Shown here piece by piece: positions 47,509-59,372 of a stretch of 64,000 nt of DNA. The stretch lies in the NCBI RefSeq assembly GCF_018687715.1, contig NC_056761.1, forward strand, positions 18,952,501-19,016,500. The letters run 5' to 3'. Numbering within the stretch: position 1 is the stretch's first letter; every line of letters begins with the position of its first letter. The stretch comes from Carya illinoinensis. Lineage: Eukaryota; Streptophyta; Magnoliopsida; Fagales; Juglandaceae. A program made the position numbers and the translations under genes. Under the pieces are notes generated by a model. That model made no database searches and was not told the origin of the DNA. It was given only the letters and a program-made list of their open reading frames with translations.

Positions 47509-47997
47509 GTAATTTCATTCAAACGGAAAGGGTAAAAATTCTAATGGAAATGGTATAAGTTCGAATGAATTATATAATAATTCATAAAAAATATATATAA
47601 GTTCAAGAGGTAAGACAATACGTTTTATATTACTAATACTAGTATATAATACTAATTCTAGTATTAGTACTAATAAAAAATTTCTAGACTTGTATATATA
47701 ATATAGTATATATATAATATATATTAGATATCTATATTATATAGCATAGAGTATTTAATTAGTTACTTATATATATTGTAAGTAACTAGTATATATAGAA
47801 TAGTATATATATTATGCATTAGATGAGTATAAAATAGTATTGTGTAAAGCATTGCATTATAAAGTAATATACTAAGTATATAGTAAAACATTGCATTAAA
47901 TATAAGTATAAAATACATGTATCTAATATATTTAGTTTGTATATTAGTAATAAACCAAGTATTTAGAATATATTATAAAGTATTATAGTACTATTAG
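47509..47997. other. AT-rich CACTA interior left of the Copia insertion
   Basis: Very AT-rich DNA with ATATATAGTATA-type repeats. It continues on the other side of the Copia element at 56564. No gene. Confidence 0.5.
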
Positions 47998-49336
47998 TGT
48001 TGCCCAGATGACTAACACAAGAGGGGGGTGAATTGAGTTGTATTAAAAAAATAACAATTATAAATCAAATATATAATATAAAATATAAACAAAATATGAA
48101 ATAACAATAAATATAAAGAGTAAGGGTAAGAGAGAAGCAAACTCAGTATGTTAACGAGGTTCGGCCCCACTGCCTACGTCCTCGCCTCAAGCTACCCCTT
48201 GAGAATTCCCAAATTCACTATTCAACCTCCTTCAGGTAGAGATAGAAACCTATTACACCTTTGAACAACACCGCTACAAAGGATCCGTGTAGAACACCCT
48301 CTACACTTGCAATCATCTTACAAGTGGTGATTCAACTATTCCCCGTATAGAATACTTTCTACACGTACAAGGGTTATACACACCCTTTTTCTGATACAAA
48401 AACTGATAGTGGGTAGATTATCAGAAAACACTCCTCAATGAGTGAAATAAGAACAATACAGCACAAACTATATCTCTCAAAATGAACAAGGATTAAGGCT
48501 CAATGCTTAGAGAAGAGAGAATGAAAGCTTTGAATGAATGTTGTATGCTCTGGATGTTGTGAATGTGAAGCTCTCAAATGATCTATTTATAGGCATATGA
48601 GACTTCATATTCAAATTTAAAAAGATTCACATGTCAAAGACAACATCATTCATTTTTTCAAAAAATTCAAATAAAAGGTTCTTCTTTTTCAATTGTCAAA
48701 GACAACATCATTCAGTTTTTCAAAAAAATCAAACCTAATCTTTTACTTTTGGCATATGACAAAATGAGCACACTTTCATTTTCAAAAAAATTTAAACCTA
48801 ATCTTTTACTTTTTGCATATGACAAAAGGAGCACACTTTCCTTTTCAAAAAATTCAAACCTAATCTTTTACTTTTTGTATAAGTCTAAAAAAGCATCAAT
48901 CACTTTTGAAAATATTCAAATAAAACATGCACATGTGAAAGATGACAATCAATCATCTTTAATATTTTCAAAATTCAACCCTTTAATCAAGGCATGCACA
49001 TGCAAAAGATGACAATCAATCATCTTTCAAAATTTTCAAATTTAATTTTCAAAAATATTTATGCACATGTGGAAAATGTATTTTAATGCTTTATGATAAA
49101 ATATTAATTTTGAGCATTAATCCTAATTTCGAATTTTGAAGAGATTTACAACATTACTCTATAATTTTAATGTGAACTTGTTCCCTTCTTGCTCATGCTT
49201 GTTTCCTTGATGTGCTTGACTTCATTGTGTAGATAACTTGAGCTTGAGACTTCTTTATTCTTTGAATTCATTTGTTATCATCAAAATCCATGTGTAAATA
49301 TATAATTACACAAAACTTGAAATCTTGGGTTCAACA
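47998..49336 (-). repeat. 3' LTR of Copia-1
   Basis: On the minus strand it begins TGTTGAACCC and ends GGGCAACA. About 1339 bp. It contains internal direct repeats around CAAACCTAATCTTTTACTTTT (48733, 48795 and 48856). Confidence 0.95.
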
Positions 49337-49780
49337 ATCTCCCCCTTTTTGATGATGACAAATACTTGATAGAACTTGAAACCTGTATTAATACTTAAGC
49401 TCCCCCTGAAAATGTGCGTTAGTTTTTCAAGCAAAAGTATAAATATAATTCCAAATATATATAATAAGTTTAGCAATTCAAACAATGTTAATGTTCTAGT
49501 CTAACACTTCTCCCCCTTTTGGCATCATTAAAAAGGATCCGCAACAAGTAAATGGACCTGAAGAAAACGGTGCGTTAGTAGACACTGTAGATAAATAAAT
49601 AAATTTCATCCGTTCGTGACCCGACAAGTGCGGCTAGAGATTTGAAAAAATCGTCTGATGTTGTTGACAAACGAGATTGAAGGCTCCGAGTTTCTAAAAA
49701 ATGTCATTTTCACCGATCGGAAAAAAAATACATTGCTCTTTGACTTGGATGATAGCTTGTCTTATTCTTTATGCTATCTC

Positions 49781-49787
49781 TATAAAA
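49781..49787 (+). promoter_or_regulatory. TATA box of the antisense gene in Copia-1
   Basis: TATAAAA in a CTCTATAAAATCA context, a strong plant TATA match, 111 bp upstream of the ATG at 49892 on the strand opposite to gag-pol. The stretch between has leader-like CT/TC-rich sequence. Function is inferred. Confidence 0.55.
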
Positions 49788-49891
49788 TCAATCCTGAAGT
49801 TCATCCAATCCGCATCAAGTTTTCATCTCATTTCTATAACTCATCTGCATTCCTTCAACATTCTCGTTTTAAGCCTTCTATTCTTTTCTCA

Positions 49892-50329
49892 ATGGCTCAT
49901 TCTTCTAACATTTCTCTAGATCCATCCATGAGGCATTCTGCATCTCAACCTCCTGTCCTTTCTGCAGCTGCCATTGGTGCCATGTTGCAGCAGGAAAATA
50001 ATAATCTGACTAATAAATCAGATTCTGATGCTATTTATGACTTGGTGAGTCTTGGGACTCGCTACTCTTCCTCTATTGTTGCTTTTTCTCAGCAGCTACA
50101 AGCCAAAAATCATGAAGTTGAAAAGCTCAAAGAACAAATTGTTGTACTTCAACGAATTGTTCAAGAGTCTCATACAAGGGAAGGAATCATTCGGCAGAAG
50201 AATAAACAGTTGAAATCTTTATTAGATTCTTCATTCCGCTTGCCGGTTCCCATGGATAAGAATGACATGATATTGTATGAAGAGAATGAGTGTCTCAAAC
50301 ATGAGGCTAAAAATCTCAAGTTTATGTAA
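49892..50329 (+). CDS. antisense ORF in Copia-1, coiled-coil protein of unknown function, 145 aa
   Basis: Open frame on the plus strand between the end of pol (50378, read leftward) and the 3' LTR (49336). The start ATG at 49892 is in a good plant context (CTCAATGGCT). The frame remains open upstream to 49658, but the TATA box at 49781 favours 49892. The N-terminus is Ser/Pro-rich (MAHSSNISLDPSM). A long helix follows (SQQLQAKNHEVEKLKEQIVV and on to about residue 110), with a heptad-like pattern suggesting a coiled coil. The end is charged (ENECLKHEAKNLKFM). No membrane segment or known catalytic motif. It is uninterrupted, unlike gag and pol of the same element. I do not recognise the family. 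It could be an accessory protein of the element or a captured host fragment. Confidence 0.6.
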   Translation: MAHSSNISLDPSMRHSASQPPVLSAAAIGAMLQQENNNLTNKSDSDAIYDLVSLGTRYSSSIVAFSQQLQAKNHEVEKLKEQIVVLQRIVQESHTREGIIRQKNKQLKSLLDSSFRLPVPMDKNDMILYEENECLKHEAKNLKFM

Positions 50330-50377
50330 AAGTATTTAAAAAATCTATCTCTATTTTTATAGACTCTGGTCTATCTT

Positions 50378-53300
50378 TTAAGAGATATTCATAGCATACA
50401 TCATACCTATTTCTCTTCTGATCATACATAATCTATCTTCTGGTAAAGGTTTTGTGAAAATATCTGCTAACTGTTTGTGTGTGTTTGTGAATTCTAATAT
50501 TATATCGCCTTTCTGCACATGATCTCGAAGAAAATGATACCTTATTTCAATATGCTTAGTTCTAGAATGTTGTATTGGGTTCTTTGAAAGATTTATAGCA
50601 CTTGTATTATCACATTTGATTGGAATGTGATTATACTTGAGTTTAAAATCTTCAAGTTGTTGCTTCATGTAGAGAACTTGAGCACAACAACTACCCGCAG
50701 CAACATATTCTGCCTCAGCAGTAGATAGTGCAACAGAATTTTGTTTTTTTACTAAACCAGAAAACTAATGCATGACCTAAGAAATGGCATGCTCCACTAG
50801 TGCTTTTTCGATCTATTTTACAGCCAGCATAATCTGCATCTGTGTAGCTGATTAGATCGAAAGATGTGTGCTTAGGGTACCATAACTCTAGGTTAATTGT
50901 ACCACTAAGATATCTAAGAATGCGCTTAAATGCAATTAAATGTGATTCTTTTGGAGATGGTTGAAAGCGTGCACATAAGCACACACTAAACATAATATCT
51001 GGTCTACTGGCTGTTAAATATAATAAGCTACCAATCATACCTCGATATATCTTCGAGTCAACTGACTTACCGGATTCATCTTTATCAAGTTTAGTTGATG
51101 GGCTCATTGGTGTTCCAATTTCCTTAGCATTTTCCATCCCAAACTTTTTCAGTAATTCCTTAATATATTTTGATTGATTGATGAATGTCCTACTTTTTGC
51201 TTGCTTAATTTGCAATCCGAGAAAGAATGTAAGTTCTCCCATCATGCTCATCTCAAATTCTTCCTACATAGTCTTAGCAAAAACTTGACACATATTTTCA
51301 TTAGTAGCACCGAATATTATATCATCAACATAAATCTGAATCAAAAGAATATCATCATTTTCATATTTAATGAAAAGAGTTGTGTCGATTTTTCCTCTTG
51401 AAAAACCTTTTTCAATCAAGAAACCACTAAGTCTTTTGTACCAAGCTCTAGGAGCTTGTTTAAGTCCATATAGTGCTCTTGTGAGTTTGAAAACATGATT
51501 TGGGGAAATATGATTTTCAAAACCTGGAGGTTGCTCAACATATACCTCTTCATTTATAAAACCATTTAAGAAAGCACTTTTAACATCCATTTGAAAAAGT
51601 TTGAAATCTTTATAACAAGCATATGCAAGTAGGATTCGAATAGCTTCTAATCTTGCGACTGGTGCATATGTCTCATCATAATCGATTCCTTTTTCTTGAT
51701 TAAAACCTTGGGCTACAAGTCGAGCCTTATTTCTAGTTATGACTCCGGACTCATCTTTCTTATTTCTAAAAACCCATTTTGTTCCAATAATAGTATGATT
51801 TTTGGGTCTAGGAATAAGTGTCCAAACATCATTTCTTTCAAATTGATTCAACTCTTCTTGCATAGCTAGAATCCAAGATTCATCAAGAAGTGCGTCATCA
51901 ATATTTTTGGGTTCAATTTGAGATAGAAAAGCAATATGATTGCAAATATTTCTAAGAGATGATCGAGTACTTACACCTTGTGAAGGTTCTCCCAAAATTT
52001 GTTCCACTGGATGATCTTTCACAAATTTTCACTGTTTGGTTGCATCTTGTATTAAATTTTGATGATCTTTCCTGATGGCTCCTTGTTGAACTTGCTCTAT
52101 TGTTTTCTCTTTGTTGAGATTGAGACTTTCCATGTTATTTATACCTCATGTTTCTTCATCAATAGATTTCTTGGAGAATGGAGAATTAGATTCATCAAAT
52201 ACTACATGCATAGATTCTTGTACAGTCAAAGTCTTTTTATTGAATACTCTATAAGCTTTACTATTAGTAGAATACTCGAGAAAGATACTTTCATCAGATT
52301 TTACATCAAACTTGCCTAAATTATCCCTGTCATTCAAAATAAAACATTTGCATCCAAATACATGAAAGTAACCAATGTTGAGCTTTTTCTCATTCCAAAG
52401 CTCATAGGGGGTTTTATCTAACTTAGACCTTAGCATAACTCTATTTATAACATAACATGCAGTACTTACCGCTTCAGCCCAAAAATAACTAGGCAAGTTG
52501 TTCTCATTGAGCATTGTTCTTGCCATCTCTTGAAGAGATCTATTTTTCCTCTCTACTACCCCATTTTGTTGAGGAGTTCGAGGAGCAGAAAAATTATGCA
52601 CAAAACCATTTTCATCACAAAAAGTTTCAATATTTTTATTAACAAACTCTTTTCCCCTATCACTTCGGATACTTGAAATAGTATAGCCCTTTTCATTTTG
52701 AATTCTCTTGCATAACTTGGTAAAGGCATTATGTGCCTCATCTTTATGAGCAAGAAAGATGACCCAAGTATATCTAGAGAAATCATCAACAATAACAAAT
52801 GCATAATATTTTCCTCCTAAACTTGCAACTCTATTTGGTCCAAAAAGATCCATGTGTATCAGTTGCAATGGTCTAGTAGTGGAAATATGTTTCTTAGTTT
52901 TAAAAGAAATTTTTGTTTATTTACCAAATTGACATGCATCACAAATTTTGTCTTTAAGAAAATTTGTTTTTGGTAAACCTCTCACAAGATCATTTTTTGA
53001 AAGTTTGGAAATAAGTTCCATGTTGGCATGACCTAATCTTCTATGCCATAACCAACTAGTTTCATTTTGAGCTGAAAAGCAAATAGCATCTTGTGAGGTA
53101 ATTTCTTCAAAATCAATTGTATAAACATTATTGTTTCTAAAAGCAATAAAACAAATATTACAATCATGATCATTCAAAATAATGCACTTATCCATTTTGA
53201 AAGTAACTGTAAATCATTTATCACATAATTGACTTATGCTCAAAAGATTATGTTTTAGACCTTCAATAAGTAGAACATCTTCAATTATGAGAGAAGATTC

Positions 53301-54250
53301 ATTACCAATTTTACCTATTCCCACGATCTTCCCTTTCGAGTTGTCTCCAAATGTCACATGTCCTTCTTCTTTAGATCTAAAATCAAAGAACTTAGTCTTG
53401 TCTCCCGTCATGTGTCTTGAACATCCACTATCTAAAAACCATTTGTTTTTACTTGTGGAAGACTTTATGCATACCTATAAAAACAATTAAAATGATTTTT
53501 CTTGGTACCCAAGTTCTTTGGGTCCTTTATTTATTAGTATTAGAAGAAACAAGATTTTTAGGTACCCATATGGCCCTAATAGTCATTGTATGATTTCTTC
53601 TAATAGGACAAGTATGATAATTATAACCATTTCTATTACAAAAATTGCAAATAGCATGTGACATATATGAAAAACTTGAATGATTATAATAATATCCTTT
53701 TTTGACAAATTATTTTTATGAAAAGAATTTTGAATATTAGTATTTGATGTAGAATGATTATCAAAGAAATTTTTATAAGGTTTGTATTTTTGTTTTGGCA
53801 TATATCCCAAACCTGCCTTGTCAAAAACACATCTTTGACTACCAAGAAGTTTTTCAAAATTTCTTTTTCCATTCGTAAAGTTTTCAACAATATTTTCTAA
53901 ATCGGTTTTCTTCTTATTCAATTCAAAATTTTCATCTTTCAAAATGATACTTTCTTTTCTTAAAATTTCAATTTCGTTTGTTAAAGAAGAATTTTTCTTT
54001 TTCAAGGCAGTATACTTGATACCCAATTTTTCAAATTCCTCATATACCTCTTCTAAAATATTTTGCAATTCTTCATATGAAGGATCTTCAATATTATCAA
54101 GATTTGTTACCTCAATGTCATCTTTAGCCATAAGACAAAGATTTGCTGATTCTTCATTGCTTGCTTCACTATCCAAGCTACTTGAATCATCATCCCATGT
54201 AGCTTTCATTGCTTTCTTGCCCTTGTTTCGATCTTTCTTTAGAGAGGACA
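50378..54250 (-). pseudogene. Copia-1 pol (protease, integrase, RT, RNase H), damaged
   Basis: Minus-strand order: acidic helical linker (54250-53900), protease (LDSGCSRHMTGD at about 53433), integrase zinc region (WHRRLGHANMEL at about 53050, CDACQFGK), integrase core (HMDLFG, RSDRGKEF, NGVVERKNR: all three catalytic residues), reverse transcriptase ([33 protein letters not shown] at about 51332), and RNase H (YTDADYAGCKIDRKSTSG, CDNTSAINL). Stops include TGA at about 53202, TAA 52914-52916, TGA at about 52147, TGA at about 52034 and TAG at about 51252. Frame changes occur near 54250, near 53700 and in a 7-base A-run (minus strand) at 50744-50750. Domains are all present but it cannot be made as one protein. 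Confidence 0.93.
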
Positions 54251-55159
54251 ATCTGGCTTGATATAACCAGGTTTATTGCATTTATAACAAATTAAAGTAT
54301 CATTTTTACCTGAATCTTTCTTGGAAAACTTTTTGAAGGATTTCCTCGGAGGAGTTCTATTTTTCTTCAAGAACCTCTGAATTCTTCTTGTTATCATCGA
54401 AACTTTTTCATCTTTATCTTCATTTTCCTCATCTTCATCACTTTCACTTTCATGAGGAACAGCTTTAAGTGCTAAGCTCTTCTTTGGCTTTCATTCTTCT
54501 TCTCCTCTTCTCAATGTGTACTCATGGGTGATAAGTGACCCGATGAGTTCATTGACTTCGAGCTTCTTGAGGTCTCTAGTTTCAAGAATCGCTGTCACTT
54601 TTAATTCCCAGCGTTTTGGTAGAGAGTTGAGAATTTTTCTTACTATCTCCACCTTGGAATAAACGTTGCCAAGAGCTGTCAAGCTGTTTATGATGTTAGT
54701 AAAACGAGTGTGCATACTAGAAATAGATTCATTATCATTCATCTTAAACATTTCATATTCATGAGTAAGAATATAAATTTTTGATTCCTTGACTTGCGAA
54801 GTTCCTTCATAAGTAACTTCCAAGTTATCCCAAATTTCTTTTGCCGTAGCACAAGTCATTATTCTATTAAACTCATTTCCATTGAGAGCATTAAATAATA
54901 AATTCATAGCAGTTAAATTCAAAGTATAAACTCTATCGTCTTCACGATCAAACTCTTCTTCTTCCTTTTTGACCTTTACTTCATCAATCACTTTTGTTGG
55001 AATATAAGGTCCATTTACAATACATTTCCAGATTTCTCTACCTTGAGCTTGAAGAAATATTCTCATTCTAACTTTCCAGAATGAGTAATTATCTCCACAA
55101 AAGAGTGGAGGCCGACTGCTACATTGACCTTCACCAAATGAAGCTGCATTGTTAGCCAT
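54248..55159 (-). pseudogene. Copia-1 gag
   Basis: Starts at ATG 55159 (MANNAASFGEGQ), with wording typical of SIRE-type gag: PPLFCGDNYSFWKVRMRIFL, then EIWDNLEVTYEGT and LNSLPKRWE. It forms the capsid-like particle. A TGA at 54491-54493 interrupts the frame near the C-terminus. Beyond it the same frame continues into an acidic stretch and a zinc knuckle at 54248-54289. The knuckle reads C-x2-C-x4-Y-x4-C: the usual zinc-binding His is Tyr, a single C-to-T change. The frame then meets a TAA, and pol continues in another frame. Confidence 0.9.
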
Positions 55160-55205
55160 AAGATCTTAACTCAAAAGATAGTTAATCTTATAATAGAGCT
55201 CTTAG

Positions 55206-55217
55206 CTCTGATACCAA
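55206..55217 (-). other. primer-binding site of Copia-1
   Basis: TGGTATCAGAGC on the minus strand, complementary to the 3' end of initiator-methionine tRNA, two bases after the 5' LTR. Confidence 0.92.
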
Positions 55218-55218
55218 T

Positions 55219-56558
55219 TGTTACCCAGATGACTAACACAAGAGGGGGGGTGAATTGAGTTGTATTAAAAAAATAACAATTATAAATCAAATATATAATA
55301 TAAAATATAAACAAAATATGAAATAACAATAAATATAAAGAGTAAGGGTAAGAGAGAAGCAAACTCAGTATGTTAACGAGGTTCGGCCCCACTGCCTACG
55401 TCCTCGCCTCAAGCTACCCCTTGAGAATTCCCAAATTCACTATTCAACCTCCTTCAGGTGGAGATAGAAACCTATTACACTTTTGAACAACACCACTACA
55501 AAGGATCCGTGTAGAACACCCTCTACACTTGCAATCACCTTACAAGTGGTGATTCAACTATTCCCCGTATAAAATACTTTCTACACGTACAAGGATTATA
55601 CACACCCTTTTTCTGATACAAAAACTGATAGTGGGTAGATTATCAGAAAACACTCCTCAATGAGTGAAATAAGAACAATACAGCACAAACTATATCTCTC
55701 AAAATGAACAAGGATTAAGGCTCAATGCTTAGAGAAGAGAGAATGAAAGCTTTGAATGAATGTTGTATGCTCTGGATGTTGTGAATGTGAAGCTCTCAAA
55801 TGATCTATTTATAGGCATATGAGACTTCATATTCAAATTTAAAAAGATTCACATGTCAAAGACAACATCATTCATTTTTTCAAAAAATTCAAATAAAAGG
55901 TTCTTCTTTTTCAATTGTCAAAGACAACATCATTCAGTTTTTCAAAAAAATCAAACCTAATCTTTTACTTTTGGCATATGACAAAATGAGCACACTTTCA
56001 TTTTCAAAAAAATTCAAACCTAATCTTTTACTTTTTGCATATGACAAAAGGAGCACACTTTCCTTTTCAAAAAATTCAAACCTAATCTTTTACTTTTTGT
56101 ATAAGTCTAAAAAAGCATCAATCACTTTTGAAAATATTCAAATAAAACATGCACATGTGAAAGATGACAATCAATCATCTTTAATATTTTCAAAGTTCAA
56201 CCCTTTAATCAAGGCATGCACATGCAAAAGATGACAATCAATCATCTTTCAAAATTTTCAAATTTAATTTTCAAAAATATTCATGCACATGTGGAAAATG
56301 TATTTTAATGCTTTATGATAAAATATTAATTTTGAGCATTAATCCTAATTTCAAATTTTGAAGAGATTTACAACATTACTCTATAATTTTAATGTGAACT
56401 TGTTCCCTTCTTGCTCATGCTTGTTTCCTTGATGTGCTTGACTTCATTGTGTAGAAAACTTGAGCTTGAGACTTTTTTATTCTTTGAATTCATTTTTTAT
56501 CATCAAAATCCATGTGTAAATATATAATTACACAAAACTTGAAATCTTAGGTTCAACA
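55219..56558 (-). repeat. 5' LTR of Copia-1
   Basis: On the minus strand it begins TGTTGAACCT and ends GGGTAACA, followed by two bases and the primer-binding site. About 99% identical to the 3' LTR by eye. Confidence 0.95.
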
Positions 56559-56563
56559 ATTAG

Positions 56564-56864
56564 TTTTCATATATTTATGCTATCTATAATATAATATCAC
56601 TTAGTATTATACTATTAGTGATACTTAGTATTATACTTATAGTGATACTAATTATAAGTATAACACTATTGGTGATACTAAATAAAATATTATACTATTA
56701 GTAATATTTAATATTATAGATTGATAAGAAGCTTAGTATTATGCTATTAGTGACACTTAGTATTATATATGTATATAATTTTAACATATACTAAGAATAA
56801 TATTGGGTGTATTATATGTATATTTATATATTTCTATAATTATCTATTCGACGAATATAAAATA
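56564..56864. other. AT-rich CACTA interior between Copia-1 and the solo LTR
   Basis: AT-rich DNA with repeated TAGTATTATACTATTAGTGATA phrases (TACTATTAGT, ATTATACT). It continues the AT-rich CACTA text left of Copia-1. No gene. Confidence 0.5.
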
Positions 56865-58996
56865 TGTGACGCCCCCAAATTCCCACGCCCGAACAGGGGG
56901 AAATTGAGACGTCCGGATGGTGACAACCCGGGTCACCATCCCATCGACGGGTGCCGAGTGTGTGCAAGGCAACAGATGTGTAAAAAGAAACACGCAGTGG
57001 ATAACGAAAGTCATAACTAAGTACCAGAATTTTTTTCCTTAACTTAATACAGGCTGTTGAAAACATACATAGATAAAATATTACAAAACACAAATGCAGT
57101 TTTAAACAAATATAAAAGATAGCATCAGCAACCCGGCGGAGCCGCATCCTCGGGCTCAGCCTCTTCCTCCTCATCCTCAACTCCTGCACCAAAAGCTACG
57201 GAACCACAAATGGTTCCGCAGGTAAGTAAAACCCCAAACACTACCAGATAAAAACACATATAACTCAAACAAGATGCATGAAACATGCCCAATGCACAAA
57301 GCCCAAAAACACCAGTTTTCCACACACGCCAAAAACCCATTTGGCCCAAAAACATATCCTTTTCGAAAAACACGCCAAAAGTCACATTTGGCCGCCAAAA
57401 GTCCATTTGGCCCAATATCTCGCCAGAAGTCCATCTGGCCCAATATCTCGCCAGAAGTCCATCTGGCCCACGCCAAAAGTCCCATTTGGCCTCATAAACC
57501 ATTATCCAATTTTAACCGTATACGCCATGACCTCCCCTAGGGGTCATCCGCACACCCTGGCTCCAGTGTCACACCGCAGAGTACCACCACGCATGTGACA
57601 CCTAACGAGCGATGCCCAGTTCCGCGCCTCCCGCGCGTGCGTAGCTAAGCATCCTCTAGCCCTCGCCAGCGAAGGGCCACGGAGTCGGTGAGTAGGGCGA
57701 TGCCCGGTTCCATGCCCGGCACGTTCGTAGCCAAGCATCCCCTAGCCCCGCTCCCGTCATCTCTCTCGACAACTCAGGGGACATCACTCAGTTTATTCCG
57801 CTCCCGAGTGACCAGAGGAGCTCCACCGAGATAATAACCCATCCCGGCTTGGGCTCGTGATACACACGCACCCGTAAAACCAGTCACGCCAATACACAGG
57901 CTTTTCACACAATCCCACAAACACACGTGCATGCACCATGAAATGCCAAATCAATGCATAATAAAATAACCAACCAACATAAATCAATAAAACAGACAAC
58001 TCCGTCCTCCATCCATCCGACCCCCGAAACTCCTCGGACTCAGTCCGGAATCAACAACCAACAACAGTAAATAAATTGAATGAGCGATATATATTAAAAT
58101 CTGAAAATAGGGTTTGGAAAATACTTACAGCGCTATATGGCAATTTTAGAAAACAAGCGGCGTTGCAAACGGCGGAAAAACAGCAACGTCACAGTGAAAA
58201 TTCACTGTGGCCGTGGGTCTGAAAAACCCACTTTTGAACGGGGACAAACTAGGACACGGGATTGATAGGGAATGGTCTAGAGGTGGTTGTGAAGCTATTG
58301 GAAGTGACGGACGGCCGTGGGTGGCGGCGGAATGGCCGGAAATGGCCGAAAATGGCAAATCGGAAAACAAGCTCGTGGGAGCTGCTCCGGTGGTCGTTGG
58401 AGGCCGGAAATGGGTGGGTTAGGACGGCAAGGGACCGGTGATGAAGTGGTGAAGAAATGGTGGCCAGAGGTGGAGCGACGGCGGCGGATCGGAGTGAAAT
58501 CCGTGCACCCTTTGGAAGCTTTTTCCGGCCAAATGGCCGGCCGGTTGGGGGTGGGTTTTGGAGGGGTGGTGCACCGGAGGGAGAGGAAGAGAATGGGACC
58601 GGTGGGGGTCCGGTTGGTGGCCGGACGGCGGCGGTAGGGTAGAGAGAAGGTGGCGCCGGCGTGAGGGAGAGGGAGGAGAGAGAGAGAGAGAGAGAGAGAG
58701 AGCACGGGGGGGTCCGAATCGGGGAGAGAGAAGAGAGAAAAAGGAAAAAGAGAAAAAAAGGAAAAAGATGTGAAAAGAGATGAGGTCCAATCCTCACTCC
58801 GGGAAAACGAAACAAACCGCCAAAAAGATTAAAACCACAAAACAACTTAAAGAAATAAAACACAACCTCAAATAAATTAAATTAAATTAAAACCCAATTT
58901 TAAAAACGCAATTACATTAAAATAAAATAACTGGTATATTACTTAAAATAAAAACAATTACTTCAGCGAAAATACACTTAAAGGCGGGTCATCACA
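56865..58996 (-). mobile_element. solo Gypsy LTR, 2132 bp, with exact 5-bp duplication
   Basis: On the minus strand it begins TGTGATGACCCGCC (58996) and ends GGGGGCGTCACA (56865). It is flanked by AAATA at 56860-56864 and 58997-59001, an exact 5-bp target duplication, with no internal region: a solo LTR left by recombination between two LTRs. It shares the family of the LTRs at 25879 and 32022. A (GA)n run is at 58677-58702. Reading frames of up to 204 codons in its GC-rich part are not thought to be genes. Confidence 0.93.
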
Positions 58997-59244
58997 AAAT
59001 AGTTCGAATAGAGATAAAGTTTGTTCGAACGAATTTTTTTTGTTTGGAGGGAAAATTCGCGCCAACTTATCGATATATGCTGGAGAATATTCATTTTTTT
59101 GTTCGAACTCTTATATTATTAGTTCGAATGGAAAAATATTGTGGGAAAAATTTGCGGTGTTTTTATTTTTGCGTTCGAATTTCTAAAAAATCCGTTCAAA
59201 CGTAAATTTACATATTATTAACCCGATCCTTTCACTTCATTTTC

Positions 59245-59372
59245 ACTCGAATTGAAGTTTGAGAGAGGGAGAGAAAGCATGACAGAGGCTTTGAGAGAGT
59301 GTTGTGGAGAGAAAGAGCTTGAAAGAAGTGAGAGAGAAGAGATTCTTGAGAGAGAAAAGACAATGACAAGAG
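59245..59372 (+). other. leader exon of the CACTA transposase gene
   Basis: A GA-rich leader with ATG at 59279 ends at donor CAAGAG/GTAATATG (59372). The next exon begins at 60926 after acceptor TTTTTTATAG. Joining at the ATG frame gives a stop soon after, so I read this exon as untranslated. The intron 59373-60925 contains the AT-rich tandem repeat. Confidence 0.5.

Larger units (their letters stand above)
47998..56558 (-). mobile_element. SIRE-type Copia retrotransposon (Copia-1), 8561 bp
   Basis: Full-length element on the minus strand. LTRs 55219-56558 (5') and 47998-49336 (3'), 5-bp target duplication ATTAG at 47993-47997 and 56559-56563, primer-binding site TGGTATCAGAGC at 55206-55217, polypurine tract AAAAAGGGGGAGAT at 49337-49351. 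Further purine tracts of the same kind lie at 49402-49410 and 49508-49524, as reported for Sireviruses. By eye the LTRs differ at about 16 of roughly 1340 positions, mostly transitions, so the insertion is young relative to other elements here. Coding order is gag-protease-integrase-RT-RNase H. It is inserted in the CACTA element. Confidence 0.96.

Noticed and set aside
48749..49012. 87-codon frame present identically at 48749 and 55971
   Set aside because: Both copies are in the LTRs of Copia-1; the repetition reflects the LTR pair and internal LTR repeats, not a gene.
58249..58863. 204-codon minus-strand reading frame
   Set aside because: It lies inside the solo LTR in GC-rich, low-complexity sequence, with overlapping frames on both strands. 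There is no start context or family match.
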